A stretch of DNA of 64,000 nucleotides from Hymenobacter perfusus (GTDB taxonomy: Bacteria > Bacteroidota > Bacteroidia > Cytophagales > Hymenobacteraceae): positions 62,001-126,000 of the forward strand of contig NZ_RWIU01000008.1 of the NCBI RefSeq assembly GCF_003944765.1. The letters run 5' to 3'. Position numbers and translations under genes: made by a program. Positions 49,393 through 57,751 of the stretch are shown here, one piece after another (positions within the stretch are counted from its first letter, which is position 1; each line of letters begins with the position of its first letter). The notes below the pieces were generated by a model. That model worked only from the letters and a program-made list of their open reading frames with translations. It was not told where the DNA came from and ran no database searches.

Positions 49393-49992
49393 ATGCAAGA
49401 GGCCCTGCCGCTTTCCTTCGCTTTGCTGGCCGGCACCGGACACGCCTTCGAGGCCGACCACCTCATTGCCGTGAGCACCCTGGTGGCCCGCCACGACCAC
49501 CGCCGCGACGCCGTGCGCGAAGGGCTATTCTGGGGCCTGGGCCACACCACCACGCTGGTGGTGTTCGGGGGCGCGCTGCTGCTGAGCCGTTCCATCATCA
49601 CCCACACCAACTACTTCGAGGCCGCCGTGGGCGTGCTGCTGCTGGTGCTGGGCCTGAGCCGCCTCACTGATAAAAGCTACTACCAGACTGCGCCCCCGCG
49701 CTACCGCCGGGGTACGGCCTACGCCGTGGGCCTCGTGCACGGGCTGGCCGGCAGCGGGGCGCTGGTGCTGCTGCTGATGGGTAGTCTGCGCTCCGCGTGG
49801 CTGGGTGTGGCCTACCTGGCGCTGTTCGGGCTGGGCTCGGTGGTGGGCATGCTGGGTGCCACCGGCCTGATGAGCGTGCCCTTCACCCAACGGATGCGCT
49901 TCAGCCGCAACCTGCGCGCCGGCTTGGTCATTGTCTCGGCTTTGCTCAGCATCGGGTACGGCGGGTGGATGATCTATGGGAATCTGCGATGA
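49393..49992 (+). CDS. ureH: UreH-type nickel permease-like protein of the urease locus
   Basis: 199 residues, about six transmembrane helices. GTGHAFEADHLIAVSTLV near the N-terminus is the His/Asp-His motif shared by UreH and NiCoT nickel permeases. It heads the urease locus and probably supplies nickel for the urease centre. Separated from ureAB by a family-C repeat, in the same direction. Confidence 0.82.
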   Translation: MQEALPLSFALLAGTGHAFEADHLIAVSTLVARHDHRRDAVREGLFWGLGHTTTLVVFGGALLLSRSIITHTNYFEAAVGVLLLVLGLSRLTDKSYYQTAPPRYRRGTAYAVGLVHGLAGSGALVLLLMGSLRSAWLGVAYLALFGLGSVVGMLGATGLMSVPFTQRMRFSRNLRAGLVIVSALLSIGYGGWMIYGNLR

Positions 49993-50015
49993 TGACTTTA
50001 CTGCGCCTTACGTTC

Positions 50016-50146
50016 GCCTCACCCCTAGCCCCTCTCCGGAAAGGAGAGGGGGACTAGTCCTAGCTCTAGCGTTACCTTGTCAGTCTAAGATTTAAAACTA
50101 CAACTAGTTCCCCTCTCCTTTTTGGAGAGGGGCTAGGGGTGAGGCG
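50016..50146. repeat. Family-C inverted repeat (CTCACCCCTAGCCCC type)
   Basis: Perfect 23-bp arms (50016-50038 and 50124-50146), with GGGGGACTAGT against ACTAGTTCCCC inside. It lies 24 nt after the ureH stop. Confidence 0.92.
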
Positions 50147-50165
50147 ACCATAAGAACGAAATTCC

Positions 50166-50864
50166 ATGCATTTAAGCCCCAAAGACCTTGATAAGCTGGT
50201 GCTGCACCAGGCCGGCGTGGTGGCCCAGAAGCGCTACGCCCGGGGCTTGCTGCTCAACTACCCCGAGGCCGTGGCCCTGCTGGCGACCCAACTGCTGGAG
50301 TTTATCCGCGACGGTGAATCGGTGGCGGTGCTGATGGATAAGGGCAAGCAGATTCTGGGGCTGCAGGACGTGCTGCCGGGCGTTGCCGCGCTGGTGGCCG
50401 AGGTGCAGGTGGAAGGCACCTTCCCCGACGGCACCAAGCTCGTGACCGTGCATCACCCCATCTGCCGCGAAACCGGTTCCGCCGAGCTGGTCCTCTACGG
50501 CTCCGGCCTCGTGCGCGCCCCGCGCCCCGCCGTCGCCCCGCCCGAAACCACCCCGCCCGCGCCCGGCGAGTACCAGCTGGCCGCCGCTGACCTGCTCCTC
50601 AACGCAGGCCGCGAAACCCTGACCCTCGACGTGCTCAACCGCGGCGACCGGCCCATCCAGGTCGGCTCGCACTACCCGTTCTTCGAAACCAACGCCGCCC
50701 TCGACTTCGACCGCGCCGCCGCCCGGGGCTTCCGCCTCCACATCCCCGCCGGCACGGCCGTCCGCTTCGAGCCCGGCGAGCGGAAAAGCGTGACGCTAGT
50801 GGCGCTGGCCGGGGAAAGAATCGTGTACGGCGGCAATGCGCGGATTAATGGGAAGGTGGATTGA
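50166..50864 (+). CDS. ureAB: Urease subunit gamma-beta fusion
   Basis: 232 residues. Residues 1-100 are urease gamma (MHLSPKDLDKLVLHQAG, ARGLLLNYPEAVALL, VPVHHPI-like VTVHHPICRE). A Pro-rich linker follows, then urease beta (about 133-232: PGEYQLAAADLLLNAGRE, VLNRGDRPIQVGSHYPFFETN in parts, FEPGERKSVTLVALAGERIVYGGN in parts). Fused gamma-beta subunits are known in several lineages, Helicobacter among them. Structural part of the urease that splits urea into ammonia and carbamate. Confidence 0.95.
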   Translation: MHLSPKDLDKLVLHQAGVVAQKRYARGLLLNYPEAVALLATQLLEFIRDGESVAVLMDKGKQILGLQDVLPGVAALVAEVQVEGTFPDGTKLVTVHHPICRETGSAELVLYGSGLVRAPRPAVAPPETTPPAPGEYQLAAADLLLNAGRETLTLDVLNRGDRPIQVGSHYPFFETNAALDFDRAAARGFRLHIPAGTAVRFEPGERKSVTLVALAGERIVYGGNARINGKVD

Positions 50865-50924
50865 GTGAAATAAGTAAGCATTACTGTAGGGGTTTTAAAA
50901 TCAACTTCACAACGAGTATAATTT

Positions 50925-51332
50925 ATGAAACTAGTTAATTGTTTACTCATCTGTGCTTTGTCAAGTATATTGGTTTCTTGCGAATACTGGGATAGTCGAT
51001 TGACTATAATAAATAAGACAGGTCGAAAAATAGCAACTGAAACATACACAGATACGGTGCCTGAATACCCTAGTGTGAACCAAAGGGAATTTTATCTGCG
51101 TCAAGCATTTGCACCAGATAGTAGCACTACAATGTTGAAAGAGGGGAAAGAAGGCTGGCCGAACTATCTGGAGAGTAGTAAAAATAGCAAGCTAAATCTT
51201 GTGATTTTTGACTTTGAAGATGTGGAGCAATGCAAATCAATTGATAGTTTAATAACTCATAAAAAATACAGAATAATCACAATGGATAAAACTGAATTGA
51301 TCAAAAATAATTGGCAGGTTGTAATCAAATAA
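50925..51332 (+). CDS. Orphan AT-rich lipoprotein inserted between ureAB and ureC
   Basis: 135 residues. Lipobox LVSC after MKLVNCLLICALSSI; the mature part starts CEYWDSRLTIINKTGRKI and looks like a small beta-domain followed by LNLVIFDFEDVEQCKSIDSL. It is strongly AT-rich inside a GC-rich operon. 60 nt after ureAB and 9 nt before ureC, in the same direction, so it must be on the urease transcript. It is not a known urease subunit or accessory protein. Likely a recent insertion; function unknown. Confidence 0.7.
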   Translation: MKLVNCLLICALSSILVSCEYWDSRLTIINKTGRKIATETYTDTVPEYPSVNQREFYLRQAFAPDSSTTMLKEGKEGWPNYLESSKNSKLNLVIFDFEDVEQCKSIDSLITHKKYRIITMDKTELIKNNWQVVIK

Positions 51333-51341
51333 AATCATCCC

Positions 51342-53054
<1,713 letters not shown>

Positions 53055-53057
<3 letters not shown>

Positions 53058-53213
53058 GGTTAGAATTAGAGCTAGTTCCCCTCCTTGGAAAGGAGGGGTT
53101 AGGGGTGGTTGATTCGTTGAACGACCCGCTAGCTTCTAGTTCTAGTATCGTTCATATGTCGTCAACCACCCCCAACCCCTCCTTTCCAAGGAGGGGAGCT
53201 AGTTGCTAACCCC
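53055..53213. repeat. Family-C inverted repeat, divergent (CTCCTTTCCAAGGAGG core)
   Basis: The left arm (53055-53110; GCTAGTTCCCCTCC and GGTTAGGGGTGGTTGA) pairs with the right arm (53163-53213; TCAACCACCCCCAACC and GGGGAGCTAGTTGC). It starts at the ureC stop codon itself (TAG 53055-53057) and fills the ureC-ureF gap. Confidence 0.9.
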
Positions 53214-53237
53214 TAGCGCTTAATCTCCAATACCGAC

Positions 53238-53921
53238 TTGTCTACCCGCCTCGCCCGTTTGCTCCACCTCGCCGATTCGGCTCTGCCGACGGGCGGGTTT
53301 GCGTATTCGTATGGGCTGGAGAGCAGCCGCACGTTTGGGTTGCTGCACTCTGAAAGCGGGCTGCGCAACTACCTGTACTCGTTTTTGCAGCAGGCCGTGG
53401 GGCTGGAGGTACCGTTTCTGAACGCCTGCTACCGGGCCGCTTTGCCCGCCGGGGCCGAGGTGCTGCGCACCATCGTGCAGGAGTACGACGCCCAGTTGCT
53501 GGTGCCGGCCCTGCACCGGGGCAGCCTCACCCAGGGCAAAACCTGGCTGCGGCTGCTGCACTCCTTCTACCCGGCCGCCGACCTGCCCGCGCTGGGCGAG
53601 TGGCTGGCTGCCGAAGAGCTGCCGCTGCATTTCGTGCCCCTGCTGGCCCTGAGCCTGCGCCGTCTCGAGTACGCGCTGCCCGAAATCCACACGCTCTACC
53701 TGCACCTGGCCCTGCGCGACCAAATCAGCGCGGCCATCCGGCTGGGCTGCCTGGGCCCCATGGAAGGCCACCGCCTTCAGCACGAGTTCTACGCCATTTT
53801 CGACGACCTGCTGGCCGGCGCCGACGACCTCGACCACCGCCACGCCACCCGCTCCGCCGTCCTGCTCGACGCCGCCCAGATGCTGCACGAGCAGGTGTAC
53901 TCCCGCCTGTTTCAGAACTGA
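53238..53921 (+). CDS. ureF: Urease accessory protein UreF
   Basis: 227 residues. LLHLADSALPTGGFAYSYGLE is the UreF N-terminal signature; the remainder is helical (LRNYLYSFLQQAVGLE, LEYALPEIHTLYLHLALRD). It acts in the UreD-UreF-UreG complex that inserts nickel into urease. The frame has no ATG between the upstream stop (TAG 53214-53216) and the conserved part; TTG at 53238 is the likely start. The upstream inverted repeat may have removed the original start region. Confidence 0.9.
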   Translation: MSTRLARLLHLADSALPTGGFAYSYGLESSRTFGLLHSESGLRNYLYSFLQQAVGLEVPFLNACYRAALPAGAEVLRTIVQEYDAQLLVPALHRGSLTQGKTWLRLLHSFYPAADLPALGEWLAAEELPLHFVPLLALSLRRLEYALPEIHTLYLHLALRDQISAAIRLGCLGPMEGHRLQHEFYAIFDDLLAGADDLDHRHATRSAVLLDAAQMLHEQVYSRLFQN

Positions 53922-53948
53922 GGCCGGGAGACAGAACGGTGAGAAACC

Positions 53949-54049
53949 AGAACGTCATGCTGAGCTTGCCGAAGCATCTCTACCGCTTCGTTGGGCTAGC
54001 ATTGCAACGAAGCGGTAGAGATGCTTCGGCAAGCTCAGCATGACGTTCT
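53949..54049. repeat. Family-A inverted repeat (GTCATGCTGAGC type)
   Basis: Arms 53949-53992 and 54006-54049 are nearly perfect over more than 40 bp, closely related to the element at 32911. A single family-F-like arm (TAACTGATAACTG, 54065-54077) follows before ureG. Confidence 0.93.
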
Positions 54050-54099
54050 GAGGAACGTGCTTCTGGTAACTGATAACTGCCAACTAGCAACTACCCAAT

Positions 54100-54852
54100 A
54101 TGCCCTTCATCGATAAACTGGCCCTGCTGCTCCACGGCCACACCCACGAACAGTACGACTCGCCCGGTGACTTTGCCCGGCGCGAAACGCGGCGGCTGCC
54201 GTCGCACCGCAACTTCCGGCAGCGGGCCTTCACGGTGGGCATCGGCGGGCCGGTGGGAACGGGCAAAACGGCCCTGCTGAAGGCCCTGTGCGAGCGGCTG
54301 CGCCACGAGTTCGAGCTGGGTGTGGTCACCAACGACATCTTCACCAGCGAGGATGCCGAGTTCCTCATCCGCCACAGCGCCCTGAGCGAGGATCGGATTG
54401 TGGGTGTGGAAACCGGCGGCTGCCCCCACGCGGCCATTCGGGAGGATATTTCCCTGAACATGGACGCGCTGGAAGGCCTGATGAAGCGCTTCGACAACCG
54501 CCTGGATTACCTGTTCGTGGAAAGCGGCGGCGACAACCTGGCCGCCCATTTCAGCCGCGAGCTGGTGGACTACTCCATCTACGTCATCGACGTTTCGGGC
54601 GGCGACAAAGTGCCGCGCAAAGGCGGCCCCGGCATTACCCAGTCGGACCTGCTGGTCATCAACAAAACCGACCTCGCCGAGCTGGTCCGCGCCGACCTGG
54701 GCGTAATGGACCGGGACGCCCGTCGTATGCGCGGGGAAGGCCCCTTTCTGTTCGCCCGCGCCCTGCACGGCGTCGGCTTGGAGGAAATCATTGCGCACAT
54801 CCACGCAGCCAAAGCGCGGGCGTTTGAAGCCGTAGGGGCGGAACGGCGGTGA
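54100..54852 (+). CDS. ureG: Urease accessory GTPase UreG
   Basis: 250 residues, longer than the usual ~205 because of a 45-residue N-terminal extension (LLHGHTHEQYDSPGDFARRE). The extension resembles the His-containing N-terminus seen in some UreG/HypB proteins. Core: P-loop GIGGPVGTGKTALL, TNDIFTSEDAEFL, VETGGCPHAAIREDIS (Cys-Pro-His nickel motif), FVESGGDNL, VINKTDLA. It delivers nickel using GTP hydrolysis. The His-rich start may compensate for the missing UreE. Confidence 0.95.
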   Translation: MPFIDKLALLLHGHTHEQYDSPGDFARRETRRLPSHRNFRQRAFTVGIGGPVGTGKTALLKALCERLRHEFELGVVTNDIFTSEDAEFLIRHSALSEDRIVGVETGGCPHAAIREDISLNMDALEGLMKRFDNRLDYLFVESGGDNLAAHFSRELVDYSIYVIDVSGGDKVPRKGGPGITQSDLLVINKTDLAELVRADLGVMDRDARRMRGEGPFLFARALHGVGLEEIIAHIHAAKARAFEAVGAERR

Positions 54853-54878
54853 AGTAGCAGCACAGCCGAACGTTGGAG

Positions 54879-54978
54879 GTAGAGACGCAATATCTTGCGT
54901 CTCGTCGTTGCTGATGTTGTTTGGCCGTGCCTTACGGTATTGTTCAACGACGAAACTCCAACTATTGCGTCTCTACAT
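54879..54978. repeat. Family-B inverted repeat (GTAGAGACGCAATA type)
   Basis: GTAGAGACGCAATA (54879-54892) pairs with 54963-54976; CGTCGTTG (near 54903) pairs with CAACGACG (near 54944). It starts 26 nt after the ureG stop. Confidence 0.88.
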
Positions 54979-55012
54979 CGTTCCGCCGGATTTTGATGGC
55001 AGACCAGAAAGC

Positions 55013-55873
55013 CTAATACTTCCGCTGCCCGGCGTGAAAGTCCAGCAGCTCCGGGGCGGCGAGGGCGGCGTGCAGTGCGTCATAGATAGGTTGCAGGGCG
55101 GTGCGGCCGTGGCCCACGGCGCGGAGCAGGTGCAGGCCGGGGCGGGCTTCGGTGAAGGCCACCACGACGGGCTGTTGGGAGAGGTCAGGCGTCAGCTCGT
55201 GGCGGGAGTGGGGCTGTTGGGCCGCCAGCACGGCGGAAAGCTGCCGGAACCGCGCATCCTCCGGCGGCCCGGCCAAGTACACCGACAACGTGGTCTGGTG
55301 CGGGCCGAAGTGCGCGGGCGAGGTAGCAATGTGCTCCTGGGGCCGGAATGTAAACCGGTCCAGGGCCAGCAGGCGGCCCCCGTAGGTCAGCCGGATGTCT
55401 GATTCGTATCTGTGGAATTCGAACTGCTCCCCGCTGTCCATGCGGCCCGAGTGGAGCCAGTCGGCCAGCAGCAATACCGCGCCGGGTTGCAGGTGCCAGT
55501 GCTGGTGTTGGCGGAAACGCGCCTGGGCCTGGAGTACCAACGGGTCGGGAAGCACGGCCGTGAGGCTGCCGGCGGCTAGGTGGGCCTCCAAGTGCTGCTC
55601 GGCACTGGCGGCCCCGCTGTCGGAGCGGTACACGCGGGTGTTGGCTTGGGTACTCAGCAGCAGCCGGGCATCGGCCTGAACCGTGAGGCGCAGCCGCACC
55701 ACGTCGCCGGCCAGAAAGCCGCCCCCGTAGCTGGACATGACTACGTGGCAGCCGGCCCCGTGGGTGCGCGGGTTTAGCAGCTTCAGCGGCTGCACGCTGC
55801 AGCTGCGCGTCAGCACCGATTGGCCGCGCACGGCCGTGGCTTCCAGTTCACTCCACGCGGATTCTTCGGGCAT
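55013..55873 (-). CDS. ureD: Urease accessory protein UreD
   Basis: 286 residues. Signature segments: AGCHVVMSSYGGGFLAGDVVRLRL (quoted in part), LLLSTQANTRVYRS, LPDPLVLQAQARFRQ and LADWLHSGRMDSGE. UreD forms the scaffold on which UreF and UreG activate urease. It is encoded on the opposite strand, convergent with ureG, so it must have its own promoter. Members of this family vary strongly in sequence, but these motifs are clear. Confidence 0.93.
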   Translation of the reverse strand: MPEESAWSELEATAVRGQSVLTRSCSVQPLKLLNPRTHGAGCHVVMSSYGGGFLAGDVVRLRLTVQADARLLLSTQANTRVYRSDSGAASAEQHLEAHLAAGSLTAVLPDPLVLQAQARFRQHQHWHLQPGAVLLLADWLHSGRMDSGEQFEFHRYESDIRLTYGGRLLALDRFTFRPQEHIATSPAHFGPHQTTLSVYLAGPPEDARFRQLSAVLAAQQPHSRHELTPDLSQQPVVVAFTEARPGLHLLRAVGHGRTALQPIYDALHAALAAPELLDFHAGQRKY

Positions 55874-55914
55874 ATTTGCGCTGTATATTAAGCGTAAATA
55901 TGGCGTAAAACCGC

Positions 55915-56024
55915 TGTAGAGACGCGGTACTTCGCGTCTGATTGCCCAGAATAACTGGTCTGCTTCGCTTAGTAACCTCAGTAACCTCAGCCACGACGAG
56001 ACGCGAAGGGTCGCGCCGCTACAT
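55915..56024. repeat. Family-B inverted repeat overlapping the 3' end of the aldolase gene
   Basis: TGTAGAGACGCGGTACTTCGCG (left, 55915 onward) pairs imperfectly with the right arm ending CCGCTACA (56024). The TAG stop codon and the last codon of the aldolase gene (56019-56024) are part of the right arm. Confidence 0.85.
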
Positions 56025-56669
56025 CGTGGGCCGCAGCACCGCCAGCAGCTCCCGCACCTGGGCCGTGAGGCGGGCAGGCTCGTCGGTGTCGAGCAGGCGG
56101 GCGTCGAGGCCGACGCAGGTGGCGCCGGCGGCTTGCCATTCCGTGAGGCTTTCGATGGTGGGCTGGATGCCGCCCGTAACCATCAGCGGCACCTGGGGCA
56201 GCGGGCCGCGCAGGATGCCGAGATATTCCGGCGTGAGGTAGGCTGAGGGGAACAGCTTCACCAGCGTCGCGCCCAGGCGGTGGGCCTCGTACACCTCGTT
56301 CAGCGTTTGGGCACCGGGCAGCCAGGCCAAGTCGTAGCTGCGGCACACGGCGGCCACGTCGGGGCTCGTAACGGGCTGAATGATGAAGTCGGCCCCGGCT
56401 TCAATGAAGCGGCCGGCTTCCTCGGCCGTGAAGATGGTGCCCGCGCCCAGCAGCAAATCCGGAAAATCGGCCTCCACGAAACGCTGCAGCCGCTCGAAGA
56501 TTTCCGGCGCTTGGGGGCCACGGTTGGTAAACTCAAACAGCCGCACGCCGGCCGCGTGGCAGGCCGCCAGCACCCGGCGGGCATACTCTTCCTGAGCGTG
56601 GTAAAATACCGGAATCAGCGGGTGCTGGCGGGCTTGCGTGAGGGCGTGGGCGGCAGTAAAGCGGGGCAT
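56019..56669 (-). CDS. eda: KDPG/KHG aldolase (2-keto-3-deoxy-6-phosphogluconate aldolase)
   Basis: 216 residues, TIM-barrel class I aldolase. Catalytic Glu is in LFEFTNRG, the Schiff-base Lys in VKLFPS, and the phosphate-binding GAGTI and TGGI loops are present. It cleaves KDPG to pyruvate and glyceraldehyde 3-phosphate. No 6-phosphogluconate dehydratase is nearby, so the pathway (Entner-Doudoroff or uronate degradation) is open. The stop codon comes from the adjacent repeat arm. Confidence 0.9.
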   Translation of the reverse strand: MPRFTAAHALTQARQHPLIPVFYHAQEEYARRVLAACHAAGVRLFEFTNRGPQAPEIFERLQRFVEADFPDLLLGAGTIFTAEEAGRFIEAGADFIIQPVTSPDVAAVCRSYDLAWLPGAQTLNEVYEAHRLGATLVKLFPSAYLTPEYLGILRGPLPQVPLMVTGGIQPTIESLTEWQAAGATCVGLDARLLDTDEPARLTAQVRELLAVLRPTM

Positions 56670-56673
56670 GGGC

Positions 56674-56766
56674 GGTGAGGTGGTGAAATGGTGAGTTTAC
56701 GTTCTGCTGGCGCAAACGGTGTAACCAGAACGTAAACTCACCACCTCACCATTTCACTATCTCACC
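56674..56766. repeat. Family-G inverted repeat (GGTGAGGTGGTGAAATGG type)
   Basis: Left arm 56674-56710 and right arm 56725-56766, both made of GGTGA / TCACC units plus GTTTACGTTCTG. One arm has an extra GGTGAGGT unit. It abuts the stop codon of the gene at 56766. Confidence 0.9.
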
Positions 56767-57140
56767 TACACGGCAAACTCGCTCAGGGCGCGGTACACGT
56801 CGTACACGTTTTTGTCGCCGCGGAAGGTTTTGCTGATGGGCTCGGTCTGGCCGCGCACCCAGATTTTCAGCTCGGCATCGAGGTCGAAGTGGCCGGAGGT
56901 TTCCATGGAAAACCGCTCGATGCTGCGGTAGGGCAGGCTCAGGTATTCGCGCTTTTTGCCCGTCATGCCCTGTTTGTCAATCAGAATAAGGCGTTTGGTG
57001 GTGAACACCATCAGGTCGCGCAGCACGGCGTAGGCGTTGCGCACCTGCTCGCCGGGGGAAAGGAGTTGCTGCAGCTCCAACTGCATATCCTGCGCGTCGG
57101 TTTCGGAAGCATTGCCCAGCAGGCCGTCGAGAAGTCCCAT
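56766..57140 (-). CDS. Small PH-domain-like protein (bacterial PH, YvbH-type)
   Basis: 124 residues. The core is LLSPGEQVRNAYAVLRDLMVFTTKRLILIDKQG (quoted in part as DLMVFTTKRLILID), REYLSLPYRSIERFS and LDAELKIWVRGQTEPISKTF (in part), the pattern of bacterial PH domains that carry the F-T-x-x-R-L-I motif. A C-terminal helix VYDVYRALSEF ends it. Cytoplasmic; molecular role unknown. 36 nt downstream of the HEAT-repeat gene and probably co-transcribed. Confidence 0.8.
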   Translation of the reverse strand: MGLLDGLLGNASETDAQDMQLELQQLLSPGEQVRNAYAVLRDLMVFTTKRLILIDKQGMTGKKREYLSLPYRSIERFSMETSGHFDLDAELKIWVRGQTEPISKTFRGDKNVYDVYRALSEFAV

Positions 57141-57176
57141 CGTAAGTGGTTGAATTGGTGGAAAGGAGGCGAGAAG

Positions 57177-57686
57177 CTACAATTCTTCCACCAGTTCCCC
57201 GATGTTTTCTATACCTAATTCCAGCAGAGAGGTGCTCGGTGCTAACTGCGCTACGGCCCATTGTTGCTGAATGATAGCCACATCTTCGAGAGAATACTCG
57301 AAATCCTGCGCCTCAATGGCCATCAGCGCCATCAGCTGCGCTTCGTAGCCTTGCTGAAAGACCATCTGGAAGAGTTCCTTTAATAAGTGCCGACAATCGA
57401 ACTGCGTGAGAGCATACACCATCGTGCCGTTGGAGCCGCGGTTTTCCGGCCGCTGAATGGCGCGCAGCAGCGGCGCAACGGCCCGCTCATCGCCCAGGTA
57501 CGCTAGGCCCATAGCGGCCCGGTTGCGCCACCCGCGCTCCGCCGTCTCCAGCAGGCCCAGATAGAACTGCACTACTTCCTCAGTGCCAATGGCCGTTAAG
57601 GCCTCAAAGGCTTCGTAAGCCGCCTCCGGATTGGGGCCGAGTGCTTGGTTCCTGAGTGATTCCAGATTAGAGGATGCGTTGGGCAT
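57177..57686 (-). CDS. HEAT-repeat-like protein
   Basis: 169 residues, all helical. Repeated helix pairs such as AAYEAFEALTAIGTEEVVQFYLGLL, WRNRAAMGLAYLGDERAVAPLLRAI (each quoted in part) and MVYALTQFDCRHLLKELF have HEAT/PBS-lyase spacing. No catalytic motif; presumably a protein-binding scaffold. The C-terminal ELGIENIGELVEEL is acidic. Confidence 0.7.
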   Translation of the reverse strand: MPNASSNLESLRNQALGPNPEAAYEAFEALTAIGTEEVVQFYLGLLETAERGWRNRAAMGLAYLGDERAVAPLLRAIQRPENRGSNGTMVYALTQFDCRHLLKELFQMVFQQGYEAQLMALMAIEAQDFEYSLEDVAIIQQQWAVAQLAPSTSLLELGIENIGELVEEL

Positions 57687-57692
57687 GGCTAT

Positions 57693-57726
57693 AAAAAAGC
57701 AGCCGACCCCACCGGGGCCGGCTGCT
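57693..57726 (-). terminator. Hairpin with U-tract between the M1 peptidase and HEAT-protein genes
   Basis: GCAGCCG and CGGCTGC arms with inner GC pairs, flanked by AAAAAA on the left (U-tract on the minus strand). It lies downstream of the M1 stop in orientation opposite to nothing else, but upstream of that gene's stop by coordinate; most simply it acts on minus-strand transcription reading past 57693 only if read from the HEAT-protein start region. Confidence 0.5.
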
Positions 57727-57751
57727 GAAAGCTACTACAAAATGGCAGTGC

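Noticed and set aside
57693..57726. Use of this hairpin as terminator of the M1 peptidase gene
   Set aside because: The M1 gene runs on the minus strand and ends at 57752, so the hairpin is 26-59 nt beyond its stop and could serve it, but it also lies within 7 nt of the HEAT-protein start codon; I kept it at low confidence and did not settle its role.
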